50,136 nt of DNA, taken from NCBI GenBank assembly GCA_025937895.1, contig JAICQL010000031.1, positions 1-50,136 of the forward strand, given 5' to 3'. The position numbers were made by a program, and so were the translations under genes. This document shows positions 1 through 8,539 of this stretch, piece by piece. Source of the stretch: Polyangiaceae bacterium. Its GTDB lineage: Bacteria; Myxococcota_A; Polyangia; Polyangiales; Polyangiaceae. The notes under the pieces were generated by a model. That model searched no databases and had not been told where the DNA came from. It saw only the letters and a list, made by a program, of their open reading frames with translations. The first letter of the stretch is position 1. Each line of letters opens with the position of its first letter.

Positions 1-88
1 GCCGAGCGGCCTCGTCGCGGAGGTGAGCCGCCTGATCGCCCAGAGCATGGCCAGCCACAGCGCCGCGCTGGAGCTCGGCGCACGATGA
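1..88 (+). CDS. C-terminal end of an unidentified protein (partial)
   Basis: An open frame enters from the left edge (codons from base 2) and stops at 86-88. About 28 residues are visible, ending LGAR. They look helical and alanine-rich, too little to name a family. The stop overlaps the start of the next gene as ATGA, so the two are probably translated together. A sensor kinase or similar signalling protein would fit the receiver that follows, but that is inference only. Confidence 0.6.
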   Translation, partial: PSGLVAEVSRLIAQSMASHSAALELGAR

Positions 89-456
89 GTCACTCCATCC
101 TGGTCGTGGATGACAACCCGTCCAACCTGAAGCTGTTCACCTTGCTCCTGGCGGTGCCCGGCTACGAGGTGACCACGGCGCGCAACGCCCGCGAGGCACT
201 GTCCATCCTGGAGCACACCCAGCCCGAGCTGATCCTGATGGATCTGCAGCTTCCGGACATCGACGGTCTGACCTTGACCCGCCGCCTGAAGCAAGATCCT
301 CGCCTGCAACACACTCCGATCGTCGCGGTCACGGCCTCTGCCATGAAGGGCGACGAGGAGAAAGCGCGCGCTGCGGGTGTGGACGGTTACATGACCAAGC
401 CGCTCGACAAGCGCGCGTTTCGCGCCATGGTCCAGGGTCATCTGAAAGGAGAGTAG
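85..456 (+). CDS. Single-domain response regulator (CheY/DivK-like receiver)
   Basis: This 123-residue protein is a lone receiver domain with no output domain. Seen: the acidic pair after ILVV (D9, D10), the phospho-acceptor Asp53 in the LMDLQLP strand, a Thr/Ala switch region (AVTAS) and the conserved Lys in YMTKPLD near 105. Length matches CheY/DivK proteins. LMDLQLPDIDG and VDGYMTKPLD are more like DivK-type receivers than classical CheY. The gene overlaps the upstream frame by ATGA and is followed after 3 bases by the metal-enzyme gene, so it sits in an operon. Receivers of this type relay phosphate or bind a partner. The partner kinase is probably upstream, outside the window. Confidence 0.93.
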   Translation: MSHSILVVDDNPSNLKLFTLLLAVPGYEVTTARNAREALSILEHTQPELILMDLQLPDIDGLTLTRRLKQDPRLQHTPIVAVTASAMKGDEEKARAAGVDGYMTKPLDKRAFRAMVQGHLKGE

Positions 457-459
457 AGA

Positions 460-1239
460 ATGAGCAACGCCAACGCTCCGTCCTCCGGGCGCTCAGCTGA
501 GCCCAGCGGGGTTCCGCCCGCTGCCAGGCCATCCATGATCAAGGTGCGCGAGACGGCACCGGCCACACGCATCGTGGCAGAGCACGAGGCGCTGGAGGTC
601 TCCGAACATCCGCTGTTCACCCGGCTCCGTTCGGAGCCCGTGAGCCTGGAGGCGCTCTGGTTCTTGGTGGCCAACATGAACGCGGGCATCTCGCCCAACT
701 TCGTGCGCTGGCTGGGGCTGACCATCGCTCGCCTGCCCGACTATCGCATGGCGTCGCTGATCGCCAAGCAGCTGCACGACGAGCTGGGCAACGGTGACTT
801 TCAGAGCATCCACAGCCATCTGCTGGAGAAGTTCGTTGCCGCGCTCTCCCGCTGGCAGCCCGAGCGCCCCGGCGAGAACCTGCTGCGCGCGGGCGAGCGC
901 CTGGGTGAGCGCGCCAGCACCGTGTTTGAATCGGCAGACCCGTACCAGGCAGTGGGCGGGCTGATCGTGGCAGAGATCTTCGCCAAGAAGATGGATCGCT
1001 GTCTCGGCGACGAGATCCGCCGCCAGAACGTGGTGGCGCCGGACGCGCTGCGCTGGCTGGAGATCCACGAGGTGCTGGAGGTCGATCACGCGGATGACTC
1101 GCTGGGCCTGGCGGAGTTGATCCCCGACGACGCCGACGCTCGCGCGGCCGCCTGGCGCGGCGCGCGTGAGCTGTGGGACGCCATGTGGGGCTTTCTCGAC
1201 GACGTGGCGGAGCTGGCCTTCGAGCGGCGAGCAGCCTGA
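460..1239 (+). CDS. Iron-containing redox enzyme of the haem-oxygenase-like fold
   Basis: A 259-residue protein resembling the iron-containing redox enzyme family (haem-oxygenase-like or TENA/PqqC fold, often with a diiron site). Supporting motifs are the helix HDELGNGDFQSIHSH (Glu109, His118 or His120), Glu172 in IVAEIFAKK, and HEVLEVDHADD (His203, Glu207, His210), the spacing of metal ligands in this fold. The first about 25 residues are low in complexity and probably disordered. An AGGAG ribosome site overlaps the stop of the receiver gene, and only 3 bases separate them. The substrate cannot be told from sequence; relatives act in amino-acid, cofactor or lipid oxidation. The tight link to a receiver and a DNA-binding protein suggests a regulated oxidative function. 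Confidence 0.8.
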   Translation: MSNANAPSSGRSAEPSGVPPAARPSMIKVRETAPATRIVAEHEALEVSEHPLFTRLRSEPVSLEALWFLVANMNAGISPNFVRWLGLTIARLPDYRMASLIAKQLHDELGNGDFQSIHSHLLEKFVAALSRWQPERPGENLLRAGERLGERASTVFESADPYQAVGGLIVAEIFAKKMDRCLGDEIRRQNVVAPDALRWLEIHEVLEVDHADDSLGLAELIPDDADARAAAWRGARELWDAMWGFLDDVAELAFERRAA

Positions 1240-1253
1240 GCGACGCGCGCGCC

Positions 1254-1529
1254 ATGGATTCCGACCCCACCAAAGGCCAGGGGGAGCAGAGCGCTCCGGC
1301 GCAGAGCGGGCGCGACGTGGGCTGGAGATCGCTGGTCGCAGGGCTGCCGCCGGCGAGCGCGCCGCCGCTGCAGAGCGCGCTCTGGCCCAGCCTGGAGCGC
1401 ATCCAGTGGGAGTACATCCACGCGGTGCTCGAGTCCTGCGATGGCAACATCTCGGAGGCCGCCCGCCAGCTCGGAGTGCACAGGCAGTCGTTGCAGCGCA
1501 TGCTGCGGCGGCTGCCGCCGCGGCGCTGA
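1254..1529 (+). CDS. Receiver-less RegA/PrrA-type DNA-binding protein (Fis-like HTH)
   Basis: A 91-residue protein whose C-terminal half is a Fis-type helix-turn-helix as found at the end of RegA/PrrA/ActR response regulators. The hallmark is GNISEAARQLGVHRQSLQRM, preceded by WEYIHAVLESC. No receiver domain is present; the first about 45 residues are polar and proline-rich. The ATG at 1254 is chosen because it gives the usual spacing; an upstream GTG at 1173 would run deep into the preceding gene. It lies 14 bases after the metal enzyme in the same direction, probably the last gene of the operon. It may act as an unphosphorylated redox or nutrient regulator, or pair with the separate receiver at 85-456. 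Confidence 0.8.
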   Translation: MDSDPTKGQGEQSAPAQSGRDVGWRSLVAGLPPASAPPLQSALWPSLERIQWEYIHAVLESCDGNISEAARQLGVHRQSLQRMLRRLPPRR

Positions 1530-1532
1530 GCT

Positions 1533-2516
1533 TCAGCTGCGACCCGGCGAGCTCCGCGGCGCCGTGGCCTCGGGGGTTGCATGTGCCCAGCGCCGCTCGA
1601 GGGAGCTGAGCACGCGGTGCAGCTGCGCATAGTCCGCCGCCACGAAGTACGCGGACTGCAGCTCCGAGAAGTGAATGTCACGGTGCGCGGCCGCCACCGT
1701 CAGCTCGCGTACGGGACCGTGCCGGGCGCACACCGCGCGAGTCTCCTCTGGAGACGAGAGCAGGCCGGCGCCGTAGATGCGAAACTCCGAGGGTGAGCCC
1801 AGCAGCCCGAACTCGATGCTCCACAGGTAGAGCCGCCCCAGCTCCGTGAGGGCGGACGGCTGGCGCACGAGGCGGCGATGAATGCGCTCCACCCGCGCCT
1901 CGGCGCGCTGGAGCTCTGCTGGCGGGTGGCGCCGGCAGCGCAGCCCAGCGCACACGCGGTTGGCCAGATACAGCTGCTGGTCCAGCGGGCTGCCCACCGC
2001 GCGCACCATCGAGGCCGCCAGCCGCTGCAGGAACCGGCCGTGCTCCGCCGAGACGAGCATCGGAATGTGCCCGACCAGATCGTGAGCGAGGTCCGGCGTG
2101 GGCGAGAACTCGAGGTGCTCTGGCCTGCGGATGTGGCGCGCCACGGGAAACACCTGGCGTGCGAGCAGGCCAGCGTACACCTTCGTGGGCAGATAACCCT
2201 GCACGCACACGGCGCGCCAGCCGAGCTCAGCCAGCGCCTCGTTCATCTCTGCCACCGTGGGTATCCTGGACCAGGGCAAGATCAGGCGCCGGAAGCCCTC
2301 CATGTAGGCGGGGTGCAGCCACGGATTCAGCTCGTGCACCAGCTCCGCAGTGCGGGCCCGCAGCGCGCGCCAGGTGGCATGAGCTGCTTGACCGTAGTCG
2401 CCATGGCGCTGTCGAACGATGTAGCGCTGCCAGGCTGCTGGCAGTGCCCCATGTGTTGCTGCCAGTGCAGCAGCGCGCTGTCCGACAGGCTGTTCGATGA
2501 AGCGAGCAACCTGCAT
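1533..2516 (-). CDS. Aromatic amino-acid hydroxylase (phenylalanine 4-monooxygenase-like)
   Basis: A 327-residue protein of the pterin-dependent aromatic amino-acid hydroxylase family, which hydroxylates Phe (or Trp/Tyr) using non-haem Fe(II), tetrahydropterin and O2. The iron triad is visible: His145 and His150 in DLAHDLVGH, and Glu235 in LWSIEFGL. The later YGAGLLSS segment also matches the family. Asp follows the first His where many members have Glu (HDxxGH rather than HExxGH), a known variation. There is no N-terminal ACT regulatory domain, as usual in bacteria. It ends 3 bases from the convergent HTH gene and lies downstream of a methyltransferase on the same strand. No pterin-recycling gene is adjacent. 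Confidence 0.88.
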   Translation of the reverse strand: MQVARFIEQPVGQRAAALAATHGALPAAWQRYIVRQRHGDYGQAAHATWRALRARTAELVHELNPWLHPAYMEGFRRLILPWSRIPTVAEMNEALAELGWRAVCVQGYLPTKVYAGLLARQVFPVARHIRRPEHLEFSPTPDLAHDLVGHIPMLVSAEHGRFLQRLAASMVRAVGSPLDQQLYLANRVCAGLRCRRHPPAELQRAEARVERIHRRLVRQPSALTELGRLYLWSIEFGLLGSPSEFRIYGAGLLSSPEETRAVCARHGPVRELTVAAAHRDIHFSELQSAYFVAADYAQLHRVLSSLERRWAHATPEATAPRSSPGRS

Positions 2517-2552
2517 CGCAACAAAGGAGCACGTAATCTACACCTCCACAAC

Positions 2553-2567
2553 GCAACCTTTTGTTGC
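2553..2567. promoter_or_regulatory. Small inverted repeat upstream of the hydroxylase gene
   Basis: GCAAC-CTTTT-GTTGC forms five-base arms about 40 bases upstream of the hydroxylase start, in the 168-base gap before the methyltransferase gene. It could be an operator. It does not match the TGTAAA-N6-TTTACA TyrR/PhhR box. Weak evidence. Confidence 0.2.
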
Positions 2568-2684
2568 AGGCGCGCGTTGCACGCCCGGCGTCGCAGAAGC
2601 GGCATTCAGGCCCGTTTTCCAGCCTGCATACAGCGTGCTCACGCCGCGTATTTCACTGCCATATTTCAGTGCCAGACGTGCGAG

Positions 2685-3341
2685 TCAGCCCCACACCAGC
2701 CAGTGGCGATCGGACACGACCTCCACGCGCAGCCGCTCCAAGCCGGCCGCCTCGAGCTGCTCGCGCACCTCGTCTGCGCGGTAAGCAGCGCGCAGCGAGT
2801 TCGTGAAATCCGTCCGCAGCACCTCGGGGTCGTTACGCGAGTACTCGCTGACCAGACGTGCTAGCTCCTGCTCGCTCTCGGGGCGCAGCAGGTCCATCAC
2901 CAACACCGGCCCCCCTGCCCGCGACCAGCGCGCGATGGAGCGCCACAGCACCGCAGGCTGTTCGAGGTGGTGCAACACGCTGTTCGAGTAGACGAGGTCG
3001 TAGCGTGACAGTGGCGCAGCACCGTCGGGCAGATGGCAGTGATACAAGCCGACCCGGTGCTCGAGACCGGCGGCGGCGAGCATCCGCTTACCGATCTGCA
3101 GCATGGGCAGCGAGCCATCGAGCCCGTGCACCTGCCAGCCCGGAAAGGCACGCGCGAAACGGCAGGCGATGTCGCCAGGACCACAGCCGAGATCGAGCGC
3201 CGTGCCGGCCTCGGGCAGCGCCGGGCAGCGCTCGCGCAGCAGCTCGATGAAGCGCTGGTGCGGCTGCTCGAAATCCGCACCTGCGTAGGCCGCCACCTGT
3301 TCGGCGCCCGTCATCAGCTCGGGCTCGGGGATTCGCTCCAT
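2685..3341 (-). CDS. Class I SAM-dependent methyltransferase
   Basis: A 218-residue Rossmann-fold methyltransferase. Motif I is LDLGCGPGDIACRFA, the acidic end of strand 2 is HGLDGS, and the catalytic-region motif YDLVYSNSVLHHLEQP is typical of class I enzymes of the Methyltransf_11/25 type. The ATG at 3341 is preferred; an in-frame GTG at 3368 would add nine residues, and neither has a clear ribosome site. The substrate is unknown. It faces away from the aldehyde dehydrogenase gene across a 122-base gap and is followed on its own strand by the hydroxylase gene, possibly as a two-gene unit. Confidence 0.85.
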   Translation of the reverse strand: MERIPEPELMTGAEQVAAYAGADFEQPHQRFIELLRERCPALPEAGTALDLGCGPGDIACRFARAFPGWQVHGLDGSLPMLQIGKRMLAAAGLEHRVGLYHCHLPDGAAPLSRYDLVYSNSVLHHLEQPAVLWRSIARWSRAGGPVLVMDLLRPESEQELARLVSEYSRNDPEVLRTDFTNSLRAAYRADEVREQLEAAGLERLRVEVVSDRHWLVWG

Positions 3342-3463
3342 GGCCGAGTGTACAGTGAGGCGGGGCACGGCTGCAGCGAGCGCTGCAGGCTACGGCCGAT
3401 GGGCCCGCGAAGTGCGGCCGCAGCTCGCTGCCCGGAGCGGCTATACTGGCCGTTAACCACGCC

Positions 3464-5173
3464 ATGGGACTCGCCGCCGAACTCACCGCCGCCCCCACCG
3501 AGGACCTGGAGCGCCAGGTCACGCGCCTGCGGGAGAACGCCACCCGCTTCGCTCGCGAGCCGCTCGTGAAGAAGCTGGCCTGGCTATACCAGATCCGCGA
3601 ACGCCTGGCGCGCGCTTCGGAGCGCTGGGCGCTGGCCACCTGCCGCCACGTGCGCATCGCTCCCGATGCGCCGGTTGCGGGTGAGGCGTGGATCCTGGGC
3701 CCTGGCGCCACCTTGCGAGTGTTGCGGCTGCTGTCTGGCGCGCTGGCAGACATCCAGCGCTCGGGTGCCCCACAGCTGCCCAGCAAGCCGCGCCTGCTCG
3801 ACAACGGCCAGACGGCGGTGCGCGTCTTCCCGTCGGGGCTGTTCGATCATGGCCTGCTGCCGGGTGTGCAGGCAGAGGTGCGGCTCGATCCCGGTCCCGG
3901 CGGCGAGCCGGTGCGCCAGGCCAGCTTCTATCAGCTGAAGGAGCCCGAGGGGCGAGTGGCGCTGGTGCTGGGCGCAGGCAACGTGAGCTCCATCCCTGCG
4001 CTCGATACGCTGAACAAGCTGTTCATCGAGGGGCAGGTCGTCATCCTCAAGCTGAACCCGGTGAACGAATACGTCGGCCCGATCTTCGAGGACGTGTTCA
4101 AGCCGCTCATCGATCAGGGCTACCTGGCCATCGTGTACGGCGGCGCAGAGGTGGGCAGCGCGCTGTGCAACCACCCGCTGGTGGACGAGATCCTGATCAC
4201 CGGCTCGGATCGCACGCACGACGCGATCGTGTGGGGCAGCGACAAGGTGGAGCGCGAGCGGCGCCGCGCGCTGAACCAGCCGCTGCTGGCCAAGCCCATC
4301 ACCAGCGAGCTGGGCAACATCACGCCCGTGATCGTGGTGCCGGGTAACTACAGCGACGCCGAGCTGAACGCGATGGCGGAGAGCATCGCCGGCATGGTCA
4401 CGCAGAACGCCTCGTTCAACTGCGTGGCGGCCAAGATGCTGGTCTTGCCGCGCGGCTGGGACGGCTCGGAGCGGCTGCTGGCGGCGCTGGGCGACATCTT
4501 CTCGCGAGTGCCGACGCGCTATGCGTACTACCCGGGCGCGCGCGAGCGCTATCAGGTGCTCACCCGGGACGTGGGCCACGTGCAGGCGTTCGGGCGGCCC
4601 GGCGAGGGCGAGCTGCCGTGGACGCTGATCCGCGGCCTGAACCCCGCCGACAAGAGCAGCGTGCACTTCCGCATGGAGCCGTTCTGCTCGATCCTGAGCG
4701 TGGTGGAGCTGGACGAGACGGAGCCCGGCGCATTCCTGCTGGCGGCCACCACGTTCTGCAACGACACGCTCTGGGGCACGCTCACCGCCATGCTGTTCGT
4801 GCCACCCGCTCGCCTCGACGATGAGGGCTTTGAATACGAGGTGGAGACGGCGGTGCGCCAGCTGGGCTACGGTGTGGTCGCCATCAACCAGTGGTCGGGC
4901 GTGGCGTACGCCGCCGGCAGCACCCCCTGGGGCGGCCATCCCTCGGCCACCCTGCGCGACATCCAGAGCGGGCGGGGCTGGGTGCACAACACGTGCATGC
5001 TGGAGGGCATCGAGAAGTGTGTGGTGCGCGGACCGCTCACCTCCCCCTTTCGCCCAGTCTGGTCACCGCTGCACCGCACCTGCCACCTGGTAGGGCGAGA
5101 GCTCTGCGCGTTCGAGGCAGACCCGGATCTCTGGCGGTTATCGAAGCTGGGTTATCAGGCTCTGCGCGGCTGA
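3464..5173 (+). CDS. Aldehyde dehydrogenase superfamily protein
   Basis: A 569-residue NAD(P)-dependent aldehyde dehydrogenase. The catalytic Cys is visible in QNASFNCVAAK (about Cys320), and the general-base region is SELGNITPVIVVPG (about Glu282). VVILKLNPVNEY contains the cofactor-binding Lys, and ITGS corresponds to the Rossmann FTGS segment. The protein is about 70 residues longer than ordinary aldehyde dehydrogenases, with extra N-terminal sequence and a Trp-rich C-terminal part. Substrate unknown; acyl-CoA reductase-like use is possible. The start ATG follows a TATACT-like element in the gap shared with the divergent methyltransferase. Confidence 0.85.
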   Translation: MGLAAELTAAPTEDLERQVTRLRENATRFAREPLVKKLAWLYQIRERLARASERWALATCRHVRIAPDAPVAGEAWILGPGATLRVLRLLSGALADIQRSGAPQLPSKPRLLDNGQTAVRVFPSGLFDHGLLPGVQAEVRLDPGPGGEPVRQASFYQLKEPEGRVALVLGAGNVSSIPALDTLNKLFIEGQVVILKLNPVNEYVGPIFEDVFKPLIDQGYLAIVYGGAEVGSALCNHPLVDEILITGSDRTHDAIVWGSDKVERERRRALNQPLLAKPITSELGNITPVIVVPGNYSDAELNAMAESIAGMVTQNASFNCVAAKMLVLPRGWDGSERLLAALGDIFSRVPTRYAYYPGARERYQVLTRDVGHVQAFGRPGEGELPWTLIRGLNPADKSSVHFRMEPFCSILSVVELDETEPGAFLLAATTFCNDTLWGTLTAMLFVPPARLDDEGFEYEVETAVRQLGYGVVAINQWSGVAYAAGSTPWGGHPSATLRDIQSGRGWVHNTCMLEGIEKCVVRGPLTSPFRPVWSPLHRTCHLVGRELCAFEADPDLWRLSKLGYQALRG

Positions 5174-5290
5174 TTCAGCCCGCTGCGAGCGCTCTGCTCG
5201 GCGCCGGCGGCGCTCGTCCGGCGCCCATCGGCTGCGGCACTGCGAGCTCATCCAGCGCCGTTTTATGCGCGCGGGTGATTAACCGGACCG

Positions 5291-5318
5291 TTAGCCGGCT
5301 CGCTATCCTTGCTATAAC
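5291..5318 (+). promoter_or_regulatory. Possible sigma-70-type promoter for the che operon
   Basis: TTAGCC at 5291 and TATAAC at 5313-5318 are separated by 16 bases, in the 210-base gap before cheA. The -10 is good and the -35 poor. It is the most AT-rich spot in the gap. No other regulatory site was recognised there. Confidence 0.3.
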
Positions 5319-5383
5319 CTTCGGAGTTCGCGGGGGCGAGCCGGCGCTCGAGCCGTATTGATGAGCACACGCACGAGGAAGCG

Positions 5384-7522
5384 ATGACGGAAGGCGGAGA
5401 CAAGGCCCGCGCAGAGTTTCTCTCGGAGGCGCAGGAGCTGATCGAGAACCTCTCGCGCAACCTGCTCTCGCTCGAGCAGAGCCGCTCCGGCGGTGGCCGC
5501 GTCGATCCCGAGCACCTGAACGAGGCCTTCCGCAGCGTGCACACGTTGAAGAGCCTGTCGGGGCTGTTCGGCGACAAGCACATGAGCCAGCTCTCCCACC
5601 GCCTGGAGGACTTGCTGGATGATCTGCGGCTGGGCCGGCAGAACCTGAGCGACGCGGTGCTGGACCTGCTGTTCACGTCAGTGGACGTGTACTGGCAGAT
5701 CCTGACCAGCAGCGACGCGCAGGAGGTGCGCGGCGTGCAGGAGATCCTCGATCGCCTGGAGAAGCTGGCGCCCGCGACCAGCAACGAATCGGGCGACCTG
5801 GAGAGCTACGAGATCGATCAGGGCCTGCTGGCTGTGCTCACGGAGTACGAGGAGCACCGGCTCCTGGTCAGCGTGAAGCAGGGGCTGGAGCTGTACCTGG
5901 TGCGCGTGCAGTTCGATCTGGTGACGCTCGACAAGGCGCTCACCGAGATCAAGGACAAGGCCAAGCCCTTCGGCGAGGTGATCACGTACCTGCCCGCTGG
6001 CGAGGCAGCCAGCCCGGAGGTGATCGAGCTGGACCTGCTGCTGGCCTCGGGCTCGCCACTCAGCGAGATCGAAGCGGCGCTGGCTGGGCCGCGCAGCTCC
6101 GTACGGCAGATCCAGCGCAAGAAGCGCCCCACCCGCTCCAGCAAGGCCCTGCCCCGCCCGCTGCCCACGCGCACGCGCAACGCCACCGCCACCCCGCCCG
6201 ACGTGCACGCCACCAGCATGCCGGGCGCCGTCGGCCCGGACGGCACCGAGGCGCCGCCAGCGGATGGCACGACGGCGGGCGGCGTCGGTCTGCTGCGCTC
6301 GGTGAGCCAGACAGTGCGCGTCGACATCCACAAGCTGGACGAGCTGATGAACGTCGTCGGCAAGCTGGCAGTGCTGCGCGGCGGGCTGACGGAGCTGACG
6401 GACAACGCGCGCTCGGAAGGCCACCGCCGGCTCGCCTCGCAGCTGTGGCAGCTATCGCACAAATTCGAGCGCAGCCTGCGCGAGCTGCAGAGCGGCATCC
6501 TGGAGGTGCGCATGGTGCCCCTCGCGCAGGTCTTCGAGCGGCTGACGCGCATCGTGCGCAAGACGGGCCGAGATCTGAACAAGGACGTGCGCCTGGTGGT
6601 CACGGGCGCCGAGACCGAGATCGACAAGCTGATCGTGGAGGAGCTGAGCGATCCGCTCATGCACATCATCCGCAACGCCATCGATCACGGCATCGAGGAC
6701 GCGGAGGAGCGCAAGCGCATCGGCAAGCCTGCGGTGGGCACCATCGCCCTGAACGCCTTTCAGAAGGGCAACCACGTGGTGATCGAGGCCGAGGATGACG
6801 GCCGGGGGCTGAACAGCGACTCGCTGCTCGACCGCGCCATCCAGCTCGGCGCCATCGCCGAGCACGAGGCCAAGGAGCTCTCGCGCGCCGACGCGCTCAA
6901 CCTGGTGTTCCTGCCGGGCCTGAGCACGCGCGAGAAGGCCTCCGCCGTGAGCGGGCGCGGCGTGGGCATGGATGTGGTGAAGACCAACATCGCCAAGCTC
7001 GGCGGCTCGATCGAGCTGGAGAGCGAGCCGGTGATCGGCACCAAGATCACCCTCACCCTGCCGCTCACCCGCGCCATCGTCACCGCGCTCCTGGTGCAGG
7101 TGGGCGACGGCATGTTCGCGATCCCGCTGACCAGCATCTCCGAGGTGAACGCGCTGGAGGAGTCACAGATCCGCATGATCGACAGGACCGAGGTGCTGAG
7201 CCGCCGCGGCTCGAGCCTGGAGCTGTGCCGGCTGCGCCAGCTGTTCCAGCTGCCCTCGGACGACGAGCCCGCGCGCCAGTTCGTGGTGGAGGTGATGGCC
7301 GGCACGCGCCACCTGGGCCTGGTGGTGGACGCGCTGCAAGGCCAGCAGGACATCATCATTCGCCCGCTCGGGCGCTCGCTGCACTCGGTGCGCGGCTTCT
7401 CCGGCGCATCTGAGCTGGCGGACGAGCGCATCGCCCTGGTGCTGGATCCGGGCGCCTTGATCGAGGAGGCCAGTGCGGGCAACACCCGCGAGCGCGGAGG
7501 TCGCATCCGTGCCGCCGGCTGA
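5384..7522 (+). CDS. cheA: Chemotaxis histidine kinase CheA
   Basis: A 712-residue CheA. Domains in order: Hpt (P1) at about 1-110 with phospho-accepting His53 in SVHTLKSLSGLFG; a linker and poorly conserved region to about 300 that includes a basic, Pro/Thr-rich stretch; the dimerisation helices (LDELMNVVGKLAVLRGGL); the ATPase domain with N-box DPLMHIIRNAIDHGIE and G-boxes DDGRGL and SGRGVGMDVV; and a C-terminal CheW-like domain. It autophosphorylates and passes phosphate to receivers. First gene of a five-gene set with overlapping or near-touching genes. No receptor and no cheY are in the operon, so those must come from elsewhere or from the neighbouring receiver at 85-456. Confidence 0.97.
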   Translation: MTEGGDKARAEFLSEAQELIENLSRNLLSLEQSRSGGGRVDPEHLNEAFRSVHTLKSLSGLFGDKHMSQLSHRLEDLLDDLRLGRQNLSDAVLDLLFTSVDVYWQILTSSDAQEVRGVQEILDRLEKLAPATSNESGDLESYEIDQGLLAVLTEYEEHRLLVSVKQGLELYLVRVQFDLVTLDKALTEIKDKAKPFGEVITYLPAGEAASPEVIELDLLLASGSPLSEIEAALAGPRSSVRQIQRKKRPTRSSKALPRPLPTRTRNATATPPDVHATSMPGAVGPDGTEAPPADGTTAGGVGLLRSVSQTVRVDIHKLDELMNVVGKLAVLRGGLTELTDNARSEGHRRLASQLWQLSHKFERSLRELQSGILEVRMVPLAQVFERLTRIVRKTGRDLNKDVRLVVTGAETEIDKLIVEELSDPLMHIIRNAIDHGIEDAEERKRIGKPAVGTIALNAFQKGNHVVIEAEDDGRGLNSDSLLDRAIQLGAIAEHEAKELSRADALNLVFLPGLSTREKASAVSGRGVGMDVVKTNIAKLGGSIELESEPVIGTKITLTLPLTRAIVTALLVQVGDGMFAIPLTSISEVNALEESQIRMIDRTEVLSRRGSSLELCRLRQLFQLPSDDEPARQFVVEVMAGTRHLGLVVDALQGQQDIIIRPLGRSLHSVRGFSGASELADERIALVLDPGALIEEASAGNTRERGGRIRAAG

Positions 7523-7994
7523 GTCGATGGAGCACGTGACCGCCACCCCGGTGCGCATGAGCACCCCCGACGAGCCGGTGCGCGAGATCCTCACCTTCGC
7601 CTTGAACGGCGAGGCCTTCGGCGTGCCGCTCACCCAGGTGAACGAGATCCTGGGCGTACGCAGCATCACTCGCGTGCCCCGCTCGCCGCCGGACGTGGTG
7701 GGCGTATGCACCGTGCGCGGCGAGCTGGTGACGGTGATCGATACGCGCCGCCGGCTGGAGCCCGCGGCCCCGCCCGCGCAAAACCGCGGGCGCATCCTGC
7801 TGACCAGCACGGCAGATGGCGAGAAGGTGGGCCTGCTCGTGGACGAGGTGCTGGGCGTGCAGCGCTTCTCCCAGGCCCAGATCGAGCCCACTGCCGGCGT
7901 CCTGATCGGCGACGTCTCGTCCCACATCGAGAGCATCGCGCGCAAGGGCACTCACGTGACGGTGCTGGTCAACCTGGCGTCTCTGACGAGCTGA
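7509..7994 (+). CDS. cheW: Chemotaxis coupling protein CheW (first copy)
   Basis: A 161-residue CheW that links receptors to CheA. Family signs are LTFALNGEAFGVPLTQVNEIL, the VVGVCTVRGELVTVIDTR turn and GLLVDEVLGV. The GTG start at 7509 is preferred because GGAGGT lies 7 bases before it inside the end of cheA; this makes a 14-base overlap. An ATG at 7527 is the alternative. Residues 1-20 are an unstructured tail. It is followed 18 bases later by a second cheW of clearly different sequence. Confidence 0.93.
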   Translation: MPPAESMEHVTATPVRMSTPDEPVREILTFALNGEAFGVPLTQVNEILGVRSITRVPRSPPDVVGVCTVRGELVTVIDTRRRLEPAAPPAQNRGRILLTSTADGEKVGLLVDEVLGVQRFSQAQIEPTAGVLIGDVSSHIESIARKGTHVTVLVNLASLTS

Positions 7995-8012
7995 GCCTGG
8001 CTGCAACCACTG

Positions 8013-8525
8013 ATGCAAGGCAGCCCGGTGCATGAGGTCCGATTGAACAGCGAACGATTTCGGCGTGAACAGTTCCGGAGCCTGGTCGGCTTCGTGGTAG
8101 GCGACGTGGCGTACGCGGTGCCCACCTCCTGCGTGCGCGAGATCACCACGCCGCACTCGGTCACCGAGCTGCCGCACCTGCCGCGGGGCGTGATCGGCGT
8201 ATTCGAGCACCGCGGCCAGGTCGTGCCCGTGATCGATCTGCGCACCTGCTTCGACGTGTCGCCGCAGGCCTCGGAGCGGCGCAGCCAGTGGATCATCGTG
8301 GAGGTCGATCATCATCGCATCGGCCTGTGCGTGAACCGCGTGACGGGCGTGTTCGAGGTGGGCTTCGGCGGCCTCAAGCCCGTGCCCGAGCTGGGCAAGA
8401 GCGTCGATCCGCGCAATCTGGTGGGCGTCGCCAGCCATCAGGATCGGCTGACCTTCGTGCTCGATATCTCCGCCTTCCGCAGCTACACCCTGGATGTGCC
8501 CCTGCCCGAGCTCACGGCAGGCTGA
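8013..8525 (+). CDS. cheW: Chemotaxis coupling protein CheW (second copy)
   Basis: A 170-residue CheW-domain protein: GFVVGDVAYAVPTSCVREI, GVIGVFEHRGQVVPVIDLR and IGLCVNRVTGVFEV. It is only distantly similar to the copy just upstream, so the two probably bind different receptors or occupy different array positions. The start is uncertain: the ATG at 8013 has no good ribosome site, whereas the in-frame TTG at 8043 has GAGGT four bases before it and would give a 160-residue protein that still holds the whole domain. Confidence 0.92.
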   Translation: MQGSPVHEVRLNSERFRREQFRSLVGFVVGDVAYAVPTSCVREITTPHSVTELPHLPRGVIGVFEHRGQVVPVIDLRTCFDVSPQASERRSQWIIVEVDHHRIGLCVNRVTGVFEVGFGGLKPVPELGKSVDPRNLVGVASHQDRLTFVLDISAFRSYTLDVPLPELTAG

Positions 8526-8539
8526 GAGCGGAACATCAC

